From contig NC_069366.1 in assembly GCF_021730395.1 (NCBI RefSeq), positions 64,237,001 through 64,301,000 on the forward strand: a DNA stretch of 64,000 nucleotides. The letters are read 5' to 3'. Position numbers and translations under genes: made by a program. The notes beneath the pieces were generated by a model. It saw only the letters and a list, made by a program, of their open reading frames with translations. It was not told the origin of the DNA and searched no databases. Origin of the DNA: Mercenaria mercenaria (Eukaryota; Mollusca; Bivalvia; Venerida; Veneridae). Each line of letters starts with the position of its first letter. The stretch's first letter is position 1. Shown here piece by piece: positions 33,591 to 44,700 of the stretch.

Positions 33591-34776
33591 AATCCCCCGC
33601 CGTTGCGGAGGGATTATAGGAATGGTCTGCATCCGTCTTTCCGTCCTTCCGTCCGTAACAAAATGTCCGGTCCATATCTCCTAAACCCCTTGAAGGATTT
33701 TCATGAAACTTGGGTCAAATGATCACCTCATCAAGACGATGTGCAGAACCCATGAGTAAGCCTTGTCGGTTCAAGGTCAAGGTCACAACTGAAGGTCAAA
33801 GGTTTGAGCCTGCCATTTTGTGTCCGCTCTATATCTCCTAAACCCCTGGAAGGAATTTTATAAAACTTGGGTCAAATGATCACCTCGTCAAGACGATGTG
33901 CAGAACCCACGAGTCAGCCATGCCGGCTCAAGGTCAAGGTCACAACTCAAGGTCAAAGGTTTGAGCCTACCATTTTGTGTCCGCTCTATATCTCTTAAAC
34001 CCCTTGAAGGAATTTTATAAAACTTGGGTCAAATGATCACCTCATCAAGACGATGTGCAGAACCCATGAGTCAGTCATGCCGGCTCAAGGTCAAGGTCAC
34101 AACTTAGGGTCAAAGGTTTGAGCCTTCCATTTTGTGTCGGCTCTATATCTCCTAAACCCCTTGAAGGATTTTCATCAAACTTGGGTCAAACGATCACCTC
34201 ATCAAGGCGATGTGCAGAACTTATGAGTCAGCCATGTCGGCTCAAGGTCAAGGTCACAACTGAAGGTCAAAGGTTTGAGCCTTCCATTTCGTGTCCGCTC
34301 TATATCTCCTAAACCCCTTGAAGAAATTTTATAAAACTTGGGTCAAATGATTACCTCATCAGAATGATATGCAGAAATTATGAGTCAACCATGCCAGCTC
34401 AAGGTCAAGGTCACAACTAAGGGTCGAAGGTTTGAGCCTTCCATTTGGTGTCCACTCTGTATCTCCTTAACCCCTTGAAGGATTTTCATCAAACTAGGGT
34501 CAAATGATCACCTCATCAAGAACTCATGAGTCAGCCATGTCAACTCAAGGTCAAGGTCACAACTGAAGGTCAAAGGTTTCACCTCTGTATCTCCTGAACC
34601 CCTTGAAGGATTTTCATGAAACTTTGGTCAAATGATCACCTCATCAAGACGTTGTGCAAAATTCATGAGTCAGCCATGTCAGTTCAAGGTCAAGGTCACA
34701 GCTAAAATCAAAGGTTTACCCTCTCACTATCCATAGCAGTGGCGGGGGATTTAGCTGTCTTTCAGACTGCCTTGTT
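33591..34776 (+). mobile_element. R5 element nested in R9, about seven units of 157 bp
   Basis: It starts AATCCCCCGCCGTTGCGGAG with CCGTCCTTCCGTCCGTAAC, and ends GTGGCGGGGGATTTAGCTGT followed by CTTTCAGACTGCCTTGTTTT. Units carry ATCTCCTAAACCCCTTGAAG, GATCACCTCATCAAGACGAT and TCAAGGTCAAGGTCACAACT. Unit starts at 33681, 33838, 33994, 34152 and 34309 give a period of 156-158 bp. Confidence 0.8.
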
Positions 34777-34950
34777 TTTTTTATTAGATACAGCCTTAAA
34801 ACTTGGATGATATGTTCAATTTTGCACACCGATTTTAAAACTGACTTTCGGTGAATATGACCTTCTGACCTACTTTCTAATATTTTAGCATCAGTCATGT
34901 GGCTCATATTACTCAGGTGAGCGATTCAGGGTAATCATGACCTTCTTGTT

Positions 34951-35225
34951 ATATGTAAGCTGGTATCTCAGTAAACCACTTTAATGGAATAGATTGAAAC
35001 TTCACACACTTATTCACTGTAATAAACTGACTTACATTGCATAGGTTCCATAACTCTGTTTTGCTTAGAAATTTTTGGTTAAGTTTTTGTATGTAAGCTG
35101 GTATCTTAGTACCCACTAATGGGAATGGATTGAAACTTCACATAGTTGTCCGTTGTCATTGTACTGATATGCATTTTACAGGTTCCATAACCCTGTTTTG
35201 CAATTTTACAAAATTATTCCCCTTT
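34951..35225 (+). repeat. Two tandem units of about 130 bp
   Basis: GTAAGCTGGTATCT, GATTGAAACTTCACA and GGTTCCATAACTCTGTTTTG recur once each side of about 35090. This resembles a core of another element without its ends. Confidence 0.55.
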
Positions 35226-35357
35226 TTCAACTATTTTGATTTAACCTAATTTGTCAGGCTGTTGAATCGTCGAGCGTTGCTGTCCTTTGACAGCTGTTGT
35301 TTGAGATGTTATTTCTTCATTAAACCCATTAATAATAAACTCATTGCCGAGATTAAG

Positions 35358-35363
35358 TTTATT
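35358..35363 (-). other. Candidate polyadenylation signal for TSNAXIP1
   Basis: TTTATT on the plus strand reads AATAAA on the minus strand, 400 bases past the TSNAXIP1 stop. The stretch between shows no repeat family I recognise, as expected for a 3' UTR. Confidence 0.35.
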
Positions 35364-35762
35364 TTGCCACAGTTACAAATTTTTGAAAACAAAACATACA
35401 TACACAAACATAATAACATAACTTCTTCAATCATGCTTACAATATTGTAAAAGTGAGTGAAAATCTGCCATATGAAACATATAACAAGATTTTTAGTTTA
35501 AAAACCTTGAAATATAAAATCTAATGTATACATTGTAAATGGCAGTTAAGATAAAACAATACATACATGTATATATCACAATTTAACAAAAAGATCACAG
35601 TTCAATAAAACACAGGACTTTACATTTAAGGTCAACTGTACAAAGGCACTTAAGTCCATGTGTAAAATGCAATTATTATCAAAGGTTTTCTGTGTTTTTG
35701 TCCGATTCTAGTTATAACAAAAGTGAATTTAAGTTAATACATTATTTCTGTACTGCATGATT

Positions 35763-38700
35763 TTACAACTGTCTCCCAGAACGTGCCACATTTCCTTTCT
35801 GTAACCTTTCTACGACCTTTGACTGCTCCAGTGGGTCGGTTTCATATGGTTTATCTGAGCGGAACACCCAAGTTATGTATTTGTCCATTTTAACATTATC
35901 AATTTCTATATCAGCTTGTAAAATGGACCGCTTCAAATCGTCCACTGAAACTGGACTGAAAACAGAAAATATAGAATATTGTTACTTTTTACAGAACTAC
36001 ATAAAAACAAATTTGGAATATGGTCAGCCATGTGTCTTTGTTCAGAAGTTACTTGTCCTAAACAGCCACAAATTTCAAGATCCATTTTCAACATCAACCT
36101 GTATTAAACAGTTCCCTGTAGAAGTTTATATATATATATATTGATGTTTGTGTTTAAACTACAACAGTAATGTCTCCTGTAGTAGAATGGTCACTGCTCC
36201 GTTTATACGGCAACTTTCCTACTGTTCATATGAGAGGCATTAAATCATGCACAGACCTGCATGTTGGTAGAACCCAAACCTTTTTCTTGTCGAGACTCGA
36301 ACCAACTGCTGATTCTAACTCTGCAAGTGAAACGACTGTTAAAATAATTCATTTTAAAAAATCTTATGATACATCAATTGGATGGCCAGTAATCATTATT
36401 ATCCATGGCATTTCAAAACATGGAATGTATTGCTGATGCTTGATCTAAGCACAATGGTTTTAGGTAAAACATATCTATTATACCAGATTTAAACAAGATG
36501 GCTGATGTAACTGTCAACATTTGGTAAGTTGCAAAGACATGATGTTTGATCTAAACACATGATGGCGGTTAACCTTTGATGTAAACACTTGATGGTTTAT
36601 TGCAAATAATGGTGACTAAGGTAAATACATGATGATTGATGTAAACATTTCAGATAAAGAAATAATGGTTGACATAAGCACAAGATGGTCAATATTGATA
36701 TTTGGTAAGATAAAAACACTGACTAATGTAAACACATGACGGTTACTGTTAATATTTAGTTATATAAAAACACATAATAATTAATGAAAACACATGATGG
36801 TTGGTGTTAACATTTGATTAGATATAAACGCATGATAACTGATGGAAACACATAAGGTTGGTGTTAACATCTGATTAAATACAGACATGATAACTGATGG
36901 AAACACATGATGGTTGGTGTTAACATCTGGTTAGATATAAACATGATAATTGATGGAAACACATGATGGTTGATGTTAACATTTGGTTAGATATAAACAT
37001 GATAATTGATGGAAACACATGATGGTTGGTAACATTTGGTTAGATATAAACACATGATGACTGATGTTAACATGTGATGGTTTGCTGCAAACACAGGAGG
37101 GTTAACATAATCAAAATTGGGTATTTTTGATAAAAAAAGATGACAAAACAAGAAACTGGAGACTTACTTTGTATCCCCAAGCTGTGCTTTTATTTCATCA
37201 ACATATTTCATTCTCTCTTGATTATCCCACTTTCTGACCTCATCTAGGAATGGACCTGTTCGACCTTCATCATCCTATAAACATAATGGAAGTGTTGGAG
37301 TGGCAGCTACATGATACCTTGTTTACAAGTCATTGTTACATTTTAGATATTTTAATACACTGGTAAATTAGAGTCATTTAAATTAGCATATTCATTTGAC
37401 ATAAACATACTGGTTATATCTTCGCCCAGTATTAAATGGAGACATTAGTGTGGAAAATGTTTAAAAAGAATGCGAAATTATTTATTCTGAGCCATAACTC
37501 TGCTAAATATTACCCAATGAGAACCAAGTTAGAGACTGATATATAAATTTTCTTAAAACACTTTCAGGCCACAAACTAACTTGTACATGAAATATGATAC
37601 AATTTTACATTTCGAAATACTTTTCCTGCAATATACATGTAATGCATAACTAATGCAGTAGTATGAGACAAAAAATCAAAGGGCTAAAGGTAGCACAGTC
37701 AAACCTTTTCTAAAGAACATCAGTGAATAGTGGTCACATGACTGTAAAGGCCATTAATGTTGTTTCTTGTTCAATCACTCGCAGTATATTTATGTCTACC
37801 CCAGGAGACATATTGTTTTTGCCCCGTCCGTCCGTACGTCACACTTCATTTCCGAGCAATAACTGGAGAACCATTTGACCTAGAACCTTCAAACTTCATA
37901 GGGTTGTAGGGCTGCTGGAGTAGACAACCCATATTGTTTTTGGGGTCACTCCATCAAAGGTCAAGGTCACAGGGGCCTGAACATTGAAAACCACTTCCGA
38001 TCAATAACTAGAGAACCACTTGACCCAGAATGTTGAAACTTCATAGGATGATTGGTCATGAAGAGTAGATGACCCCTATTGTTTTTGGGGTCACTCCGTC
38101 AAAGGTCAAGGTCACAGGGGCCTGAACATTGAAAACCATTTCCGATCAATAACTAGAGAATCACTTGACCCAGAATGTTGAAACTTCATAGGATGATTGA
38201 TCATGAAGAGTAGATGACACCTATTGATTTTGGGGTCACTCCGTCAAAGGTCAAGGTCACAGGGGCCTGAACATTGAAAACCATTTCCGATCAATAACTA
38301 GAGAACCACTTGACCCCAAATGTTGAAACTTCATAGGATGATTGACCATGAAGAGTAGATGACCCCTATTGATTTTGGGGTCACTCCGTCAAAGGTCAAG
38401 GTCACAGGGGCCTGAACATTGAAAACCATTTCCGGTCAGTAACTTGAGAACCACTTGACCCAGAATGTTGAAACTTAATAGGATGATTGATCATGCAGAG
38501 TAGATAACCCCTATCGATTTTGGGGTCACTCTTTGAAAGGTCAAGGTCACAGGGGCCTGAACATTGAAAACCATTTCCGGTCAGTAACTTGAGAACCACT
38601 TGACCCAGAATGATGAAACTTCATAGGATGATTGGTCATGCAGAGTAGATGACCCCTAACGATTTTAGGGTCACTCTGTTAAAGGTCAAGGCCACAGGGG

Positions 38701-41700
38701 CCTGAACATGGAAAACCATTTCCAATCAATAACTTGAGAACCTCTCGACCCAGAATGTTGAAACTTCATAGGATGATTGGTCATGCAGTGTAAATGACCC
38801 CTATTGTTTTTGGGGTCACTCCGTTAAAGTTCAAGGTCACAGGGGCCTGAACATTGATAACCAGTTCCGATCAATAACTTGAGAACCACTTGACCCAGAA
38901 TGTTGAAACTTCATAGGATGATTGAACATGCAGAGTAGATGACCCCTGTTGATTTTGGGGTCAGTCTGTTAAAGGTCAAGGTCACAGTGGCCTGTTCATG
39001 TAAAATCATTTTTTGGAAATAACTTGAGAACCACTTGACCTACAATGTTGAAACTTGATAAGATGATTGGACATGCAGAGTAGATGACCCCTATTTATTT
39101 TGAGGTCACTTGATCAAAGGTCAAGGTCACAGGAGCCTGAACAGTGACTTGAGAACCACTAGGCCAAGAGTGTTGAAATTTAGCGGGATGACAGGACATG
39201 CCAAGTAGATGATCCCTATTGCAGCCAACCATCAGTGTCTCTTTGACTTTCGCTCCTGACCCCTATTGACTTCTTGCCTATAGGACTTTGCATTGGGGGA
39301 GACATGCGCATTTTTACAAAAGCATTTTCTAGTTTGACCAGTAAATAAGGACTATCTACAGTGAAAGACCACCTGCATATTGAAAACCATATTTCGGCTT
39401 TCTAAAAATGATCTTTATAATCAGATTTGACTATACTTCAAATAAAAAAAAAATCTGGAAAAAAAACTGACCTCCATAAAAAGATTTTTATATTCTATTT
39501 CATCCACTTCCTTGTTGTCCATCTCTGACTCAGCAGCTCTCATCATGGCATTTAATGTATCAGCATCCACACCAATGAGGTACGACGCTAGGCCCTCCCT
39601 GTGGAGTATTAGAAATGAGTCTGTTTTACAGGGCAACTCTAGCATTGTCAATGGATTACACTGTCAAATCATTAATGTGGAGGACAAATTTTCATGATTT
39701 CATAGTTGTGTCAATCTACAAAAAATCAGATTTTCATGAATTTATTCTATATATACCATGAAATAGCTGTTTTTGCGAAAACTAAAAAATGATTTCTACA
39801 AAATTCAATGATTTCACAGTACTATGTTTTCTATCAGTTTTTTATACTCAAAATTGTAATTGTAAAGACAGAAAAATGGTGTTTCTTACAAAACTGAACC
39901 AGCTTGCCTAAAATTAGAACTCTTAACTGCACACCGAGACACTAATATTTGGTGCGTGGTGTTATAAAATATATTGTATTAATATATCCTATCAATTTTA
40001 TATTTAGAGCTATCACTAAATATGATTTAGACCCTGAATGCACTTGTCAATGGAAAAAAGACATTCCCCCCTCCCCCATCATCCCCGAAAATGTAAAATG
40101 TTTTTTTCTTAAGTGTGTGTGTGTGGCAGGGGGAGGTGTGCTCAAATAACCTTGCTATTACCTGAAGTCTGCCTTTGAGAGTTTTCCCTGGTTGCCTTTG
40201 TCCATATCTATAGTAGTAAGATGGTTCATCAGTTTCTGTATCAGTTGTAACTGATTGTGGTATACCTCCTCATCTATCTGGAATACATAAATATACAGTG
40301 GTTGTTAGAATGGTGACCGTATTCAGAAACATCTTTAATTTGCTTAATTTTATGACCTGGTTTATAACCACTGACCTGGCTTAAATCTTAAATATGGTAA
40401 GCTTTACAAGATGACCTGGCTTAAATCTTTAATTTGCTTAACTGTATAAAATAGCTAGTATATAATTCTTGGCTTAACTGTATGACCTGGCTTATATCTA
40501 TATTTTTGCTCATCTGTATGACTTGGCTTATATCATTTCTTGACTTAACTGTATGACCGGGCTTAAATCTTTAACTAGCTTAACTGTTTGACTTGGCTTA
40601 TATTCATTTTTTGGCTAAACATTATGACCTGGCTTATATCACTGTATGACCAGGTATAAATCGTTAAACGGCTGAACAGTATGACTTGGCTTATATCCGT
40701 TTCTTGGCTGAACTGTGTGGCATAGCTTATCTGTACAGAAAATCTCTATAAACTGAAACTTTAAAAAAAATCAGATATTGATATTTCACTGCAATAATGC
40801 CATTCCTTGTGGCTCTAAAATGTCACTTTATGTCTTGATTTAAATATAAGAAAACTAAATTTGCTTAAGAGGAAGAAATAATATAAATAAGATAAAATAA
40901 GGCCTGTGAGACAAACATACAGTCATTGTATGCCATGTGTATGTTAATCAAGCTGCAACCAACAGTTGCTGTAAACAGAATTAACTTTATGTCTGGGTTA
41001 TTTTGCAGAAAGTACACCTTTATATTACACTAGAAAAATGAAGTGAAATGATACACCAAAAGTAAAGCTGTATAGGTATGATCATCAAGACTTGAATGGT
41101 TCTGATTTCAACAGGCATTGCAGTGAAAGATGTTAAGCATTTCTTTATTATGAGTATAGACGGCCTCTCTTGAATTGCATATTGATGCTTTGGATTTGCA
41201 TTTACGACATCAAGCCTCTTCCGTTAGCACCCCATGGAAGAGCCCTATTGATGTTTTGGATTTGCATTTACGACATCAAGCCTCAGACTTACCACTTCCG
41301 TTAGCACCCCATGGAAGAGCCCTATTGATGCTTTGGATTTGTTTTTACGACATCAAGCCTCAGACTTACCTCTTCCGTTAGCATCCCATGGAAGAGCTCT
41401 ATTGATGCTTTGGATTTGTTTTTACGACATCAAGCCTCAGACTTACCTCTTCCGTTAGCATCCCATGGAAGAGCCCTATTGATGCTTTGGATTTGCTTTT
41501 ACGACATCAAGCCTCAGACTTACCTCTTCCGTTAGCACCCCATGGAAAAGCCCTATATGTTCATCATGGGCGTATCTTTGACAGGCATCATGAAGATTGT
41601 ATCCCCACTCAATAATCATCTGTTCCAGACCAAACCTTCGCTGTAGGTATGTGTACAGGAAGTCGGCCATCTTATCTCGTACTCCGTCTGCTTTCTGTAA

Positions 41701-44700
41701 TACAGTAATTTCTTACATGATAACCTCCATCTGTTATTAAAGTCTGTACCACATACCATAAAAAATCATTATTCAGGAATTTACTTCTACAAATTCAGTG
41801 GATGTGTCAATCTTGCATATCAAACCCAAACAAATCAATAAAATTGAGCATTCAAAATTTCATGCTCTCTCAAAATTTTATGCAAATAGATTTCAACAGT
41901 TTCATAGTATTTTGCTTCACTTACTTCATGTAGATACTGCAACTGAAATTACCTTAAACAAGTATTACTTTAAAAATGGTTTTCATCTTTATATATACAG
42001 ATGTAAAATGTATTATTATGTAATTGGTTTTATACTGCGTTAAGTCACATTACAAGGCATTTTAATACATGTTTGAGTGTTGTACATATGGAAAATTAAA
42101 GTGACTGAAAAATTACATACAGCAGCATCATGAGCTCCCTTTTCTCTCCAGATGTCCTTAATGAGAAGTGACGCATCACGTTTACCCAGCCGACGGTTTC
42201 TTACAGGGCCATCATGTTGTAAGTATTTAGGAACTGATGGTCCAGTGCCCTGTGGGAATTGAAATAGTAATGTTTACATTCAAAAATAAAAGTGGTAAAG
42301 CAAAGTTGACAGTTACAAATCATTTCTTTCAATTCTTTTAAATAAATATATACTGCAGCCATAATATTTTATCAATTGATATCTGTCCATTTATATTTAT
42401 AGTTCATCTAGTTGTATTAGTTTTATCTGTATGCACACTTTCACAGTAACATGTAGAGCCTGCACATCCCCAGACTGAAAACTAGTTAAATAATCAACCA
42501 TGTCTAGTAAATAATTTCTGGAGCTTAAACTAATATATACCTGTCCATCAAAGTATTCAGCACCTCCTGTATCAACGACCTCTCCTGAAGCCATCTCTGT
42601 CAGTAACACATCAACCAGCTCATTACTGGCTTTACCTTCCGACAGCTCCTTCCAGCGTGCCATACCTCCACGTATATTGTCAGCACATTTATCCCAGTCT
42701 GGTCTGAAAACAAGGATATCTCTATATTACGGTATTCTAGTACTAGAACTTTTGTCTGTTTGTTTACAAAATCTAAATGGGGATTTGGTGGGTATCTTCA
42801 TATTTGGTAAGAGCCTGATATAAAATTTTACAACATTTTAGAGTTATCTGTACATGGTAGTAGAAAGTTTTTGAATTTTAAAGAGATCTTGCATTATTTG
42901 AATGTTATGGCATAAAATAAATTTCCACCATGTTCCTGTCATGTGCAATATGCATGTGAAATTGTTGACACATGAAAATTTCTAAACATTATTTTTTTCA
43001 AAATTTTGTAACTAAACAATGCTACATATGCATGTGTCTTTCATGCTTGTCAACATATTCTTGAAGTTTAATAGGAAAGACTAATGGAGTCAAAATGAAT
43101 TTTTTTACACTTCAACATATCTGAAATTACTCTATCAGTATCTCCTTTTTTAATCAATAAATTCAAGATTAATAATGATAAAAATTAAAAAAGCTACTAA
43201 CTCCCACTGAGTTCTTTATATAACTCCTTTCTGCATGTTTTGAGCTTCTAGTGCAATTCTTAAGTTTATATGTAAAAAAAATTCTGTGGTCATATCATGT
43301 CACAGTTTTAATAATGTATATGCTGTTTTCTCAGGGGCGGTTGTTTTATTCCCAGTAACAGATTAACCATTTCATAAACAGTAATTGGGTGCAATTTTGG
43401 TAGAAAATTCACTTGTCTTTCAGATGTTACAGAAATTATTCCATTTAATTATTTTATTACAATATTTTATACCACCCCCAACCACAGAAATGGACCAAGA
43501 GTTTCTCGTATTCCCATGGATTTACATTTGACAAGTACAAAGAACTTGTAGAATTTAAAACATTAAAACTACCATGATGTAATAAAATGATATATTCTAC
43601 AGTAAATACATCAGGAAATATGATTATTAATTGCATAGTGAATAATTTAAGGCAAATTTGCTTAGACCACCAGAAAAAAATCAGTATATTTTTTGAAAAT
43701 TCAGTAAATGAAAATATTTTCATCAATTTGCGTTCAAATCATGAAATTTTCATCGTGTCAGTTTTGTACCATACCTATTTAGAAAACCATTTAACAACTT
43801 TAAGGGAAAAATGAGAATATGAGAAATCCTGAGAATACGAGAAATGGGGATGTAAAATATACACAAATTGCATGTACTTCTACAATAAGAATCATGCAAT
43901 GCAAGCTTATGTTAATTTTGACTGGAGATGTATCAATAGGCATATAAAAAACCTGCTCAGGTTACTATAGTCATCAAATATTATATATTTATATCAGAGG
44001 CCCTTAACAAGCTTTCAATAAAAAAATAGGTAGAAATACAGGATTTCAAATGCTGAGGCAGTTGAATACCCTTAAGGTACATCAGCATACTGACAACCCT
44101 CTATTACTGGTATATATAGCATTGTAGAGAGAATGGAAGATGTGATTAAATGACAAAATTGCTCTTCTTCCTAGTCAACAACACTTCACATAGAAAAATA
44201 CAGAACAAATACTCAAAATATAGAAGGAAATCTCTGTGTATAGGACTTGGTTGATTGCCAGACCATACTATGAAATGTTACCTCGGAGTAGAGCTTCTCC
44301 TTAGAGTTTCACATTCTGTGTAGAACTCGTCTCTCTGTTTCACCACTTGTTTATGTACTTCAAGCAGAGCTCTGAAAGACAGAAGAAAATTTTTCAAAGA
44401 AACCTGAAAAAAAAACACCTGCATGCTTGCCTAGAACAACATCTTAAGTTCTACATCTATAAGTAAAATGAATATTTCATCAAAAAGAAATATGTCTGTA
44501 GCTACTTAAATCCTTTATCGTCACACATTAAATATATTGGAAGTTCAATAACCTGCTTTAAGAAGAAAGATTATAGGAAACAGGGTCAGCAATTGAGATA
44601 ATTCCAAAATTTTCTTTTCATTTTCAAGTAGCAGCATGCACATATTAAACACATGCAAAAAATTTCATACCAAAACTAAAACTAAAATATTGCAATAAAT

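Larger units (their letters stand above)
31993..34950 (+). mobile_element. R9 element with nested R6 and R5
   Basis: It begins AGCTCATCTGAGCCAAAGGC and has GTCCGTAGTGCGTCGTCAGT. It is interrupted at 32317-33239 and 33591-34776, and ends TCAGGTGAGCGATTCAGGGT, ACCTTCTTGTT. The three R9 segments read on from one another, which shows both interruptions came later. Confidence 0.7.

Noticed and set aside
38402-38599. Minus-strand open frame of 65 codons
   Set aside because: A stop-free stretch of the R8 array.
37976-39140. Regular array that could suggest CRISPR
   Set aside because: Units are 145 bp with no conserved-repeat and unique-spacer pattern, in an animal genome.
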